A model generated the notes under the pieces. That model made no database searches. It was not told the origin of the DNA and saw only the letters and a list, made by a program, of their open reading frames with translations. A DNA stretch of 40,578 bases from the NCBI GenBank assembly GCA_017549125.1, contig JAFYVL010000080.1, positions 1 through 40,578 on the forward strand. Reading direction: 5' to 3'. Shown in pieces: positions 1-6,992 of this stretch (positions are counted from its first letter, which is position 1; each line of letters opens with the position of its first letter). Made by a program: the position numbers and the translations under genes. Source of the stretch: Oscillospiraceae bacterium (GTDB lineage Bacteria; Bacillota; Clostridia; Oscillospirales; Oscillospiraceae).

Positions 1-131
1 AAGCGGAAAATTTGAATTTGGAGGAGGTGGGGTGTAAACCGGTCAAAATTTCCGGTTTGGTGGAGTGAAATCCACGAAAAAACCCCGAAATTGGTTTCCA
101 TAACAAATAGGAAACCCCTGTTGACGGAAGG

Positions 132-156
132 TTACATAATTCGTCGTATTATGTAA
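132..156. repeat. inverted repeat, 9-bp arms
   Basis: TTACATAAT (132-140) is followed by a 7-nt spacer and its exact reverse complement ATTATGTAA (148-156). Another GTTACAT/ATGTAAC pair lies around it (131-137 and 161-167). It could be an operator or an RNA hairpin. There is no T-tract, so it is not a standard terminator. Confidence 0.5.
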
Positions 157-237
157 ACAAATGTAACCAAATCCACCATATATCGTGTTGAAACAAGGGG
201 GTGTTGGGTATATTTGGTAGTCTGGGTTAACATAATA

Positions 238-259
238 TTTTTGCATAATTATGCAAAAA
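238..259. promoter_or_regulatory. 22-bp perfect palindrome, ARG-box-like candidate operator
   Basis: The two 11-bp halves (TTTTTGCATAA and TTATGCAAAAA) are perfect reverse complements with no spacer. The core TGCAT-AATT-ATGCA has the same layout as ArgR operator half-sites (TGAAT-N4-ATTCA) with one change per half. Its centre is about 77 bp upstream of the predicted start of transcription for the YabE-like gene. The palindrome is seen directly; the ArgR link is only a resemblance. Confidence 0.45.
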
Positions 260-291
260 GTTATGGAAATGCCACCAAAAACCGAAAAAGC

Positions 292-319
292 TTGACTTTT
301 TCGTAAAATTTGTTATAAT
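292..319 (+). promoter_or_regulatory. sigma-A promoter for the YabE-like gene
   Basis: TTGACT (292-297) and TATAAT (314-319) are separated by 16 bp. The expected start of transcription is near 326, giving a leader of about 84 nt before the ATG at 410. Confidence 0.75.
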
Positions 320-409
320 GGGCATACGGTTTATTAGAAACCGAGAAAAGATTACAAATTGATACCACTAAATCTTGTGGTTTTTCTTGCTGAAAGGAGG
401 TCGATTCCG

Positions 410-1495
410 ATGCAGATTGTAAGCTGGTTCAAAGGCTGTGTGAAGTCCCGAATTTTTCGGGTGCTGGCACTGCTTCTTCCCGTGGTTTTGGTTGCTTTGT
501 CCATGAGCCGTAATGTTCGAGCAAAGAATACTTATGTCATTACGGATGGCGATCAAGTGATTACATATAGCAGCTATGCCACCGATCCGGAGGATGTTTT
601 GAACGAGGCCGGTTTTGCGCTCAAGGATCTGGATTTGTATACTACCAGCCAGACAGACGGTATTTCTGAGATCACCGTGCAGCGCAGCCAGCAGATCACC
701 ATTGATAATTGCGGTAAGCCTATCGTGGCTACCAGCTACGGCGAGACCGTAGAACAGTTGCTGCAGCGGCTTGAAATTTCCTGTGACGGTGCTTATGAGG
801 TAAGCCCCTCCAAGGATACCGCCACCTATGATGGTATGGAAGTGACTGTGCGTTGGATCGTTACCGATCGCCAGTCCTATACGGAGGAAATTCCCTATAC
901 CGTAAGCTATTGTGAAGATCCTGCTTTGCAGGAGGGCGAGGAGAAGATCCTTGTCCAGGGAGAAAATGGTCAAATGCGCAGCACAGCAGATGTGGTGTAC
1001 CACAATGGCTGTGAGGTGTCCAGAACTGTGGTGGATCAGACCGTGTCGGTAGAGCCTGTGACCCAGGTGGTCGCTGTGGGTACCGGAGTTGGTAGCCAAA
1101 AGCCTGCGGACGAGCTGATGATTGGGGACGGCTATATTGTCCTGCCCACCGGCGAAGTTCTGACCTATACCCATACCGATGAATACAAAGCAACCGCATA
1201 CACCTCCTGGATTGCTGATGTGACAGGCACAACTGCCACCGGTACATTGGCTCGTGTGGGTGCTATTGCTGTAGACCCCAAGCTGATCCCCTATGGCACA
1301 CGTATGTTCATCGTCACCAATGACGGTGAGTATATCTATGGTATCGCTACTGCGGAAGACTGCGGTGGTGGTGTCAAGGGTAAGCATGTGGACTTGTTCT
1401 TCGATACAGAAGCGGAGTGCTGGGAATTCGGTGTTCGTAAGATCACCATCTATTTCCTGGGTGATGCTGATAGACGCGGCCCGCAAAATAAGTAA
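410..1495 (+). CDS. YabE-like cell-wall protein (DUF348-DUF348-G5-3D)
   Basis: This is an exported peptidoglycan-active protein of the YabE/Rpf-like family. I chose the ATG at 410 because GAAAGGAGG ends 9 nt before it; an in-frame TTG at 359 has no such site. Order in the 361-aa product: a basic N-terminus and one membrane segment (about residues 10-35), two DUF348 ubiquitin-like domains (about 37-155), a G5 domain (about 155-235) and a C-terminal 3D domain (about 265-350). The 3D domain keeps its aspartates, seen in AVDPKLIPYGT and GKHVDLFF. The 3D fold is related to lytic transglycosylase MltA, so it probably cleaves or binds glycan strands. It lies next to ksgA, as yabE does in Bacillus, but rnmV, which often lies between them, is missing here. 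Confidence 0.88.
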   Translation: MQIVSWFKGCVKSRIFRVLALLLPVVLVALSMSRNVRAKNTYVITDGDQVITYSSYATDPEDVLNEAGFALKDLDLYTTSQTDGISEITVQRSQQITIDNCGKPIVATSYGETVEQLLQRLEISCDGAYEVSPSKDTATYDGMEVTVRWIVTDRQSYTEEIPYTVSYCEDPALQEGEEKILVQGENGQMRSTADVVYHNGCEVSRTVVDQTVSVEPVTQVVAVGTGVGSQKPADELMIGDGYIVLPTGEVLTYTHTDEYKATAYTSWIADVTGTTATGTLARVGAIAVDPKLIPYGTRMFIVTNDGEYIYGIATAEDCGGGVKGKHVDLFFDTEAECWEFGVRKITIYFLGDADRRGPQNK

Positions 1496-1500
1496 TACAC

Positions 1501-1530
1501 AGACCCCCAAAGCGGTTGCTTTGGGGGTCT
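1501..1530 (+). terminator. hairpin terminator after the YabE-like gene
   Basis: Twelve base pairs (AGACCCCCAAAG / CTTTGGGGGTCT) enclose a 6-nt loop. The hairpin begins 5 nt after the stop. No T-tract follows, so it may be leaky. The loop and 3' arm carry the -35 box of the ksgA promoter. Confidence 0.65.
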
Positions 1531-1544
1531 TAATGTGCTATAAT
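1516..1544 (+). promoter_or_regulatory. extended -10 promoter for ksgA, overlapping the terminator
   Basis: TTGCTT (1516-1521) and TATAAT (1539-1544) are 17 bp apart, and TGC precedes the -10, making an extended -10. The -35 lies in the loop and descending arm of the upstream terminator. Transcription should start near 1551, leaving only about 14 nt before the ksgA ATG. Confidence 0.7.
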
Positions 1545-1564
1545 CCTTCCAGGATGGTGATAAT

Positions 1565-2437
1565 ATGATCGATGTATGTAATATTCATGTGATGAAGCCT
1601 CTGCTTGCAGAGCATGGATTTCATTTTTCTAAAGCCAAGGGTCAGAACTTTCTGATCGCCGGCTGGGTTCCCGAGCAGATTGCCGAGGATTCCGGTGTGG
1701 ATCGCACCGTGGGTGTACTGGAGATCGGTCCGGGCATTGGCCCTCTGACCCAACAGTTAGCTCTGCGTGCAGGCAAGGTCTGCGCGGTGGAACTGGACAA
1801 GCGGTTAGAGCCGATTCTGAAGCTGACCGTGGGCGAATTTGACAATCTGGAAATCATTTGGGACGATGTGCTGAAGCTGAATGTGCCGGAATTGGTCAAG
1901 GAGAAATTTGGTGACCTGCGTCCTATGGCCTGCGCCAACTTGCCCTATTATATTACCTCTCCCATTCTGACCGCACTGCTGGAAGCCGGTTGCTTTGAGG
2001 CAGTAACGGTCATGGTGCAAAAAGAGGTTGCCCAAAGAATCGCTGCAAAACCCGGCACGGCAGACTATAGCGCATTTACCATTTTCTGCCAGTATTATGC
2101 CGAACCTCAGATTCTTTTTGATGTGCCTGCGGGGTGTTTTATGCCCCAGCCGAAAGTTACCTCTGCGGTGATTACCTTGCGTACCCGTAAGGAATTACCC
2201 TGGGATGTTCTGGATGAAAAGATATTCTTCCGTGTGGTGCGTGCCAGCTTTGCCATGCGCCGTAAGACCCTGCAAAACGGCTTGGCATCCGGTTTCCCGG
2301 AGCTGGGAAAAGCCGGAGCAGGTGCGGTGATCGAAGCTTGTGGGCTGCCGGCCTCTGTCCGTGGCGAGACTTTGGATATTCCCCAGTTTGCCAAGATTGC
2401 CAATGAGATCGTAAGAAGAAGGAATCAAAATGTTTGA
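1565..2437 (+). CDS. ksgA: 16S rRNA dimethyladenosine transferase KsgA (RsmA)
   Basis: KsgA dimethylates two adjacent adenines in helix 45 of 16S rRNA, using S-adenosylmethionine, as a late step of small-subunit maturation. The 290-aa product has the family's usual length. It shows the FSKAKGQNFL entry motif (about 21-30), the SAM-binding LEIGPGIGPLT (52-62), the acidic VELDKR that holds the ribose, and the catalytic NLPYYI (125-130). The ATG at 1565 follows AGGATGG. The 3' end overlaps the next gene by 8 bases, so the two are translationally coupled. Orthology is clear from motif order. Confidence 0.96.
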   Translation: MIDVCNIHVMKPLLAEHGFHFSKAKGQNFLIAGWVPEQIAEDSGVDRTVGVLEIGPGIGPLTQQLALRAGKVCAVELDKRLEPILKLTVGEFDNLEIIWDDVLKLNVPELVKEKFGDLRPMACANLPYYITSPILTALLEAGCFEAVTVMVQKEVAQRIAAKPGTADYSAFTIFCQYYAEPQILFDVPAGCFMPQPKVTSAVITLRTRKELPWDVLDEKIFFRVVRASFAMRRKTLQNGLASGFPELGKAGAGAVIEACGLPASVRGETLDIPQFAKIANEIVRRRNQNV

Positions 2438-3122
2438 GTTTTTGCTGTTAGATATGGATGATACCATATTGGATTTCCACACGGCGGAGTATTTTGCCAT
2501 TCGTAAGACATTGTCTGCCTTTGGAATCGAGCCCACGGACGAAACCTGTGATCTGTATAGCCGTATCAATCTATCCTTCTGGAAGGCATTGGAGCGGAAA
2601 GAGGTCACTCGACAGGAATTGGAGTGGGGGCGCTTTGACCAGCTGTTCCGACAGCTGGGTGTTCAGGCAGACCCGGTGGCCTGTGGAGAATTGTATTATG
2701 AAAATCTGAGTCATGGGCATTACTTTTTGGATGGCGCAAAAGAAGCACTGGAATCCCTTGCTGCGCAGTATCGGGTCTATCTGGTTACCAACGGCACCAG
2801 TCAGGTGCAGGCACGGCGGATCGCAGATGCCGGATTAGCACCTATAGTGCGTGGGATCTTCATCTCCCAGGAAATGGGCGCAGACAAGCCCGACCCGGTG
2901 TTTTTCCACAATGCCTTTGCCCGGATTCCGGATTTTGACCCCGCCAAGGCCTTGATCGTGGGCGATAGTCTCAGCTCTGATATCCAGGGCGGTAAGAATA
3001 TGGGGATTGCCACCTGCTGGATCAATCCCAAGGGGCAGACTTGCCCTCCGGAACTGACCCCGGACTACCAAATTGCATCTCTGACACAATTAGAAGATAT
3101 ATTAAAAAACGCTGGTGTATAA
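2430..3122 (+). CDS. YjjG/YfnB-family HAD nucleotidase
   Basis: This is a haloacid dehalogenase-fold phosphatase of the YjjG group, which dephosphorylates pyrimidine nucleotides, including non-canonical ones. The 230-aa protein starts with motif I LLLDMDDT (nucleophile D8, acid/base D10). It has an alpha-helical C1 cap, then motif II LVTNGT, motif III with the lysine in ADKPDP, and motif IV IVGDSLSSDI. It is cotranscribed with ksgA through an 8-base overlap. Its TAA stop forms part of the loop of the terminator that follows. The exact substrate cannot be read from the sequence. Confidence 0.88.
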   Translation: MFEFLLLDMDDTILDFHTAEYFAIRKTLSAFGIEPTDETCDLYSRINLSFWKALERKEVTRQELEWGRFDQLFRQLGVQADPVACGELYYENLSHGHYFLDGAKEALESLAAQYRVYLVTNGTSQVQARRIADAGLAPIVRGIFISQEMGADKPDPVFFHNAFARIPDFDPAKALIVGDSLSSDIQGGKNMGIATCWINPKGQTCPPELTPDYQIASLTQLEDILKNAGV

Positions 3123-3133
3123 CCAGCGTTTTT
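3105..3133. terminator. bidirectional terminator between the HAD gene and sfsA
   Basis: AAAAACGCTGG (3105-3115) pairs with CCAGCGTTTTT (3123-3133) around a 7-nt loop. T-runs follow on both strands, so it can serve both converging genes. The stop codon of the + strand gene (3120-3122) is in the loop. Confidence 0.85.
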
Positions 3134-3809
3134 ATAATTTCAATAATACCGGATGGGTAATATCCATGGTACTCTCGGTTACGTGACAGCACATGGCCAG
3201 AACCTGTACCCCGGCGGCATGGGCTTCTCGCAAAGCCTTGCCGAAAGCGGGATCTGTTTCGTCGTTGGGATGTAGATATTTTACATCCGGCATCTGAATC
3301 ACAAACAGCACATAAGCACCCAATCCTTGCCTGACCAATGCGGTCAACTCACGCAAATGCTTCGTACCACGCTCTGTAGGGGCATCAGGGAAGGCGCAAA
3401 CACCGTCATTTTCCAGGGTGACACCCTTTACTTCCAGATAACAGGGCTTGCCGTCCTTCTCAAAGTAGAAATCAAACCGGGAATCTCCCCATTTACTTTC
3501 TGCACGGAGATGGGAAATCTTGCCCAATCCACCGCTTTGCAGCCATTCCATGGCGGCTTTGTTGGGTGCTTGGGAATCCATGTTGATCAGCCGCTGTCCT
3601 TTTTGGACAGTAATCAGATCGAATTTGGTCTTTCGCTTGGGATCATCAAATTGCTGACACCAGACCCTAGCACCCTCCGGCAGCAATTCCCGACACCTGC
3701 CGGTGTTTTTTACATGGCAAATTTCCTCTTTGCCGCCTATGACGATATGGGCAATAAACCGATTGGGTCGCTTGATAAATGTGCCTTGTACCATATTCTC
3801 ATATTGCAT
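3132..3809 (-). CDS. sfsA: SfsA family protein, putative DNA-binding nuclease-fold protein
   Basis: The 225-aa product matches SfsA in length and motifs. It has an N-terminal OB-like part (FIKRPNRFIAHI, HVKNTGRC) and a restriction-endonuclease-like C-terminal part with the acidic ESKWGDSRFDFYF and YLEVKGVTL (PD-(D/E)XK-like), followed by FPDAPTERGTKHL. SfsA was named for stimulating sugar fermentation in E. coli, but its molecular role is unsettled. I chose the ATG at 3809 because GGGGGTGATG lies just upstream; an in-frame TTG at 3857 overlaps the promoter. It converges on the HAD gene. Confidence 0.9.
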   Translation of the reverse strand: MQYENMVQGTFIKRPNRFIAHIVIGGKEEICHVKNTGRCRELLPEGARVWCQQFDDPKRKTKFDLITVQKGQRLINMDSQAPNKAAMEWLQSGGLGKISHLRAESKWGDSRFDFYFEKDGKPCYLEVKGVTLENDGVCAFPDAPTERGTKHLRELTALVRQGLGAYVLFVIQMPDVKYLHPNDETDPAFGKALREAHAAGVQVLAMCCHVTESTMDITHPVLLKL

Positions 3810-3828
3810 GACATCACCCCCAGCTAAG

Positions 3829-3857
3829 ATTCTATCATAATTCTTTCTGAATTCCAA
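3829..3857 (-). promoter_or_regulatory. sfsA promoter using the end of a repeat element as -35
   Basis: On the minus strand TTGGAA (3857-3852) and TAGAAT (3834-3829) are 17 bp apart. The -35 hexamer lies inside the left terminal inverted repeat of the element at 3851-4000. Confidence 0.55.
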
Positions 3858-4000
3858 TTCCTATTTATCGCACACAAGGCTCCCCTCGTAGGGGAGCTGT
3901 CGCGAAGCGACTGAGGGGTTAGCAGATCTCAATCTCCGTAAACCCCTCCGCCCCTTCGGGGCACCTCCCCTACAGGGGAGGCAAAGCGATAAATTGGAAT
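3851..4000. repeat. ~150-bp MITE-like palindromic element with terminal inverted repeats
   Basis: Left end 3851-3871 and right end 3986-4000 are inverted repeats of each other (ATTCCAATT plus TTATCGC on the left; GCGATAAATTGGAAT on the right), with 6 extra bases on the left. Inside are four hairpins: GCTCCCC/GGGGAGC (3879-3897), GTCGC-GAA-GCGAC (3899-3911), GCCCC/GGGGC (3950-3962) and CCTCCCC/GGGGAGG (3964-3981). There is no reading frame for a transposase, so it is a non-autonomous element. A similar pair of hairpins recurs at 40138-40172. Confidence 0.7.
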
Positions 4001-4007
4001 TTGTTTA

Positions 4008-4037
4008 TTGACATTCCCTGTGGTTATTCTTTATAAT
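4008..4037 (+). promoter_or_regulatory. strong sigma-A promoter of the DUF362 gene
   Basis: A perfect TTGACA (4008-4013) and a perfect TATAAT (4032-4037) are separated by 18 bp. The promoter starts 8 bp beyond the right end of the repeat element. It also rules out an in-frame TTG at 4008 as a start codon. Confidence 0.85.
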
Positions 4038-4058
4038 AAAACCAAAGGAGTGATAAAA

Positions 4059-4925
4059 ATGTCTGCAAAAGTATATTTTTCCAAAACAATTACCCCCGAA
4101 AAGGTGTTAGAACTATATGGTATGATCGATAAGACCCTGCCCGGCAAGGTGGCGATCAAGGTGCATTCCGGTGAGAAGGGCAATCAGAATTTCCTGCATC
4201 CGGAATTTTGGAGGCCTGTGATCGACCATGTGGGCGGCACGGTGGTGGAATGTAATACCGCCTATAAGGGCGCAAGAGATACCACCCAGCGCCATTTGCA
4301 GCTGCTTCAGGATCACGGTTGGAGCAAGTATTTCCCTGTGGATCTGCTGGATGCCCAAGGCCCGGATCTGGAATTGCCCATTCCTGCGGGTAAGATCATC
4401 CAGAAGAATTTTGTGGGCAAGGATCTTGTGAATTACGACTCCATGCTGGTGCTGTCCCATTTTAAGGGGCACCCCATGGGTGGTTACGGTGGCGCGATCA
4501 AGCAGCTGTCCATCGGTGTGGCATCTTCCTATGGCAAGAAGTATATCCACGGCACCGGTAAAGTAGAAGATTTTTGGGTATCTGACCACGATTCCTTCCT
4601 GGAAGCCATGGCCGAGGCGGCCGGTACGGTGATCGACTTCTTCAAGGGCAATCTGATCTATGTGAATGTGATGAAGAATATGTCCGTGGACTGCGATTGC
4701 TGCGCTGTGGCAGAAGACCCCTGTATTGGAGATATCGGCATTTTGGTGTCTACCGACCCCATCGCCATCGACCAGGCTTGTATTGATTTGGTGTATGCAT
4801 CGGAAGATCCCGGCAAAGCCCACCTATTGGAGCGGATCGAGAGCCGCAATGGTATCCACACCATTGAAGCCGCTGCCCAAATTGGCTACGGCAGCAGAGA
4901 GTATACCTTGATCGAGATCCAGTAA
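4059..4925 (+). CDS. DUF362 domain protein
   Basis: The 288-aa product is a stand-alone DUF362 protein, a family often found beside or fused to ferredoxin domains and thought to be linked to iron-sulfur or redox metabolism. There is no membrane segment or signal, so it is probably cytosolic. Visible features are the conserved MLVLSHFKGHPMGGYGGAIKQLSIG (about 145-170) and a cysteine cluster DCDCCAVAEDPC (about 209-220) that could bind a metal. The ATG at 4059 follows AAAGGAGTGA. The next gene starts 11 nt after its stop, so they probably form an operon. The reaction is unknown. Confidence 0.82.
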   Translation: MSAKVYFSKTITPEKVLELYGMIDKTLPGKVAIKVHSGEKGNQNFLHPEFWRPVIDHVGGTVVECNTAYKGARDTTQRHLQLLQDHGWSKYFPVDLLDAQGPDLELPIPAGKIIQKNFVGKDLVNYDSMLVLSHFKGHPMGGYGGAIKQLSIGVASSYGKKYIHGTGKVEDFWVSDHDSFLEAMAEAAGTVIDFFKGNLIYVNVMKNMSVDCDCCAVAEDPCIGDIGILVSTDPIAIDQACIDLVYASEDPGKAHLLERIESRNGIHTIEAAAQIGYGSREYTLIEIQ

Positions 4926-4936
4926 AGGAACGGATG

Positions 4937-6055
4937 ATGAAAAACAAGATTTTGCGTGGTTTTGCGCTTTTGCTGGCGTTGCTGACCTTAGCCGGCTGCG
5001 GTGCGGCAACACAGGTTGGTACACAACCGGTTACCGAAGCAGTGGCAACCGTTGCAACCACGAATCCTGTGGAGACTACCGCACCCACCGGGACGCTGAA
5101 GGTCCATTTCATTGATGTGGGTCAAGCGGATGCGGCTCTGTTGCAATGCAATGGGGAAAATATGCTCATTGACGGTGGCAATGCGGAAGATTCCAATTTG
5201 ATGTACACCTATCTGAAAAAGCAGAATGTGACCCATCTGGACTATGTGATCGGTACCCATGCCCATGAGGATCATATTGGCGGTCTGTCCGGTGCGTTGC
5301 GCTATGCCTCTGTGGACACAGCCTATTGCCCGGTGACCGATTACGACAGCAAGGTATTTCGGAATTTTGCCAGCAGCGTAGAAGCACATAATACCACTTT
5401 GCAGGTTCCCGATGTTGGCACGACCTTCAGTTTGGGCGAAGCCCAGGTGGAGATCCTGGCGGTGAATACTACCGATGATACCAATAATTCTTCCATCGTT
5501 CTGCGTGTGGATTACGGACAGGTTTCTTTTCTGTTTACCGGCGATGCAGAAAGGGAAGTGGAGCAGGTTCTGCTGGATCGCGATGCCAACCTGTCAGCTA
5601 CAGTGCTGAAAGTAGGTCACCATGGTTCTGACAGTTCCACGACCTATCCCTTCCTGCGAGAGGTCATGCCTCAGTACAGCGTGATCAGCGTGGGCAAGGA
5701 CAATTCCTACGGCCATCCCACCGAAGAGACCATCAGCCGTCTGCGGGATGCAGATACCCAGCTGTTCCGTACAGATCTGCAGGGTGATATTATTTTTACT
5801 ACCGACGGAAAGACCGTGCAGGTCACCGTATCTCGCAACCAGAACGCAGATACCTTCGATTTGTCCCAAGAGGCAACACAGCCCCCCACTGTGGTGATGG
5901 AATTCTATATTTTGAACACCAATTCCAAAAAATTCCATGAGGAACATTGTCCAAATGCCGAGAACATCAGCGATCAGAACCGACAGGCGTACACAGGCTC
6001 CCGGGAGGATCTCATTGCCCAAGGCTATGAACCCTGTAAAAACTGTAATCCCTAA
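4937..6055 (+). CDS. lipoprotein with ComEC-like metallo-beta-lactamase domain and C-terminal Cys/His tail
   Basis: An N-terminal signal with lipobox LTLAGC (lipidated Cys about residue 21) shows a membrane-anchored extracellular protein. After a Thr-rich spacer (about 25-50) comes a metallo-beta-lactamase fold like the hydrolase domain of ComEC/Rec2: FIDVGQADAALL, THAHEDHIGG (metal ligands), FLFTGDAE, and VGHHGSDSST. The last ~45 residues hold a small domain with HEEHC and CKNC that resembles Ada-type zinc-binding modules attached to secreted nucleases. A role in extracellular DNA hydrolysis is plausible but inferred. Two ATGs (4934, 4937) follow AAAGGA; spacing favours 4937. The gene is 11 nt downstream of the DUF362 gene. 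Confidence 0.83.
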   Translation: MKNKILRGFALLLALLTLAGCGAATQVGTQPVTEAVATVATTNPVETTAPTGTLKVHFIDVGQADAALLQCNGENMLIDGGNAEDSNLMYTYLKKQNVTHLDYVIGTHAHEDHIGGLSGALRYASVDTAYCPVTDYDSKVFRNFASSVEAHNTTLQVPDVGTTFSLGEAQVEILAVNTTDDTNNSSIVLRVDYGQVSFLFTGDAEREVEQVLLDRDANLSATVLKVGHHGSDSSTTYPFLREVMPQYSVISVGKDNSYGHPTEETISRLRDADTQLFRTDLQGDIIFTTDGKTVQVTVSRNQNADTFDLSQEATQPPTVVMEFYILNTNSKKFHEEHCPNAENISDQNRQAYTGSREDLIAQGYEPCKNCNP

Positions 6056-6059
6056 ACAA

Positions 6060-6085
6060 ATGCCCTGCGGTTAACCGCAGGGCAT
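6060..6085. terminator. palindromic terminator between convergent genes
   Basis: ATGCCCTGCGG (6060-6070) is separated by TTAA from CCGCAGGGCAT (6075-6085). It lies 5 nt after the stop of the + strand lipoprotein. The TAA stop of the minus-strand iron-sulfur gene (6073-6071) is in the loop. Flanking T-runs are weak, so it may act mostly as an RNA end-stabilising hairpin. Confidence 0.65.
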
Positions 6086-6679
6086 AATTTCGCCTTTGGG
6101 GGAGATAGTAACCACTTCCAACGGAATGTTTTTGCCGCTGTTGGCGATGGCTTTTTCCACAGCGAAAGACAGACCGCCACAGCAGGGAACGGTCATTCGG
6201 GTTACGGTGATACTTTTAATATCATTTTCTGCAAAAATCGTAGTAAGTTTCTGGGAATAATCCACACCGTCCAATTTGGGACAGGCAATGATGGTGATCT
6301 TGCCATCCATAAATCGGCTGTGGAAATTGCCGTAGCTATAGGCGCAGCAATCCGCAGCGATTAGCAGATCTGCCCCTTGATACCAAGGTGCGCTTACCGG
6401 CAAAAGCTTCAGTTGTACCGGAAAATTCTTGAGGCATCCGGTCGCTTGTTTAGCGGCCAGTACCGCAGCTTCGTTGTAGGCCGGGGCTTCTCTCTCTTCA
6501 AAGGAGATTGCACCGGTGGGACAGGCGGGCAGACAGTCTCCTAAACCGTCACAGTAATCTTCCCGCAGGAGGGTGGCCTTGCCATTTACCATGCCGATAG
6601 CACCTTCGTGACAGGCTGTGGCGCAAAGGCCACAGCCGTTACATTTATCATTATCAATGGTGATGATCCGTCTGATCAT
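6071..6679 (-). CDS. 4Fe-4S ferredoxin-type protein
   Basis: The 202-aa protein begins with a dicluster ferredoxin region. The first motif is complete, CNGCGLCATAC (CX2CX2CX3C, about 13-23). The second, YCDGLGDCLPACP (about 42-54), has Leu where the second Cys should be, so it has three ligands and could hold a 3Fe-4S cluster or none. The C-terminal part (about 105-200) contains ADCC, ACP and VPCCGG cysteine pairs, perhaps another redox site. From memory, proteins of this kind occur beside Crp/Fnr regulators and hybrid-cluster protein genes in Clostridia, but no hcp is present here. It overlaps the upstream zinc-ribbon gene by 4 bases (ATGA), so the two are coupled. Confidence 0.85.
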   Translation of the reverse strand: MIRRIITIDNDKCNGCGLCATACHEGAIGMVNGKATLLREDYCDGLGDCLPACPTGAISFEEREAPAYNEAAVLAAKQATGCLKNFPVQLKLLPVSAPWYQGADLLIAADCCAYSYGNFHSRFMDGKITIIACPKLDGVDYSQKLTTIFAENDIKSITVTRMTVPCCGGLSFAVEKAIANSGKNIPLEVVTISPKGEIMPCG

Positions 6680-6936
6680 GCGCTTTCACCTTTCTTTCGT
6701 TTTTGCATTTCGGCAATCTGCATCATATGCTCGTACATCTCGTCGCCTACGCATTTGCGAGCATATTTACACCATTGGACACAGCTGAGGGTATCGTTAT
6801 AGGCAACGAATCCGCATTTTTCGCAGGCTACCTCGGTATCAATGGAGAATAGTTCGATGATACTGCCGCATTGGGGACAGACCTTTTCGTGAATGGTTGG
6901 GGTTCTGGGTTTTCCTTGACAACTATCCATTAACAT
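6676..6936 (-). CDS. small zinc-ribbon protein
   Basis: The 86-aa product carries a zinc ribbon: VCPQCGS (about 20-26) and ACEKCGF (about 38-44), each CX2C. Two more cysteines follow, in the segment LSCVQWCKYARKCVG. I place the start at ATG 6936 because AAGGAGG ends 8 nt before it; a GTG at 6945 is part of the ribosome-binding site. It is the first gene of the minus-strand pair and is coupled to the ferredoxin gene. A metal-binding or electron-transfer helper role is inferred. Confidence 0.75.
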   Translation of the reverse strand: MLMDSCQGKPRTPTIHEKVCPQCGSIIELFSIDTEVACEKCGFVAYNDTLSCVQWCKYARKCVGDEMYEHMMQIAEMQKRKKGESA

Positions 6937-6949
6937 AGACAACACCTCC

Positions 6950-6978
6950 TTGACTTTCTATGAGAATTATAGTATGCT
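6950..6978 (+). promoter_or_regulatory. candidate promoter of the Crp/Fnr gene
   Basis: TTGACT (6950-6955) and TATGCT (6973-6978) are 17 bp apart. Transcription would start near 6985, so the palindrome at 6993-7008 would lie just downstream, where a bound regulator would block transcription. Confidence 0.45.
6966..6971 (-). promoter_or_regulatory. -10 box of the iron-sulfur operon (no clear -35)
   Basis: The minus strand reads TATAAT (6971-6966), predicting a start of transcription near 6959, about 23 nt before the ATG at 6936. No good -35 is found at 16-18 bp. The palindrome at 6993-7008 is centred at -41.5, where an activator would replace the -35. Confidence 0.6.
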
Positions 6979-6992
6979 GTCATCAAAAAGTA

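Larger units (their letters stand above)
1..291. other. AT-rich gene-free leader upstream of the YabE-like gene
   Basis: I see no convincing gene here. One open frame on the minus strand lacks a ribosome-binding site and has an atypical composition rich in Tyr, Asn and Phe. The stretch holds an inverted repeat at 132-156 and a 22-bp perfect palindrome at 238-259, annotated separately, and leads into a sigma-A promoter at 292-319. It may be the 3' flank of a gene outside the window plus regulatory DNA. Confidence 0.5.

Noticed and set aside
43..246. 67-codon minus-strand frame in the leader
   Set aside because: No ribosome-binding site, odd composition, and its start lies within the palindrome at 238-259.
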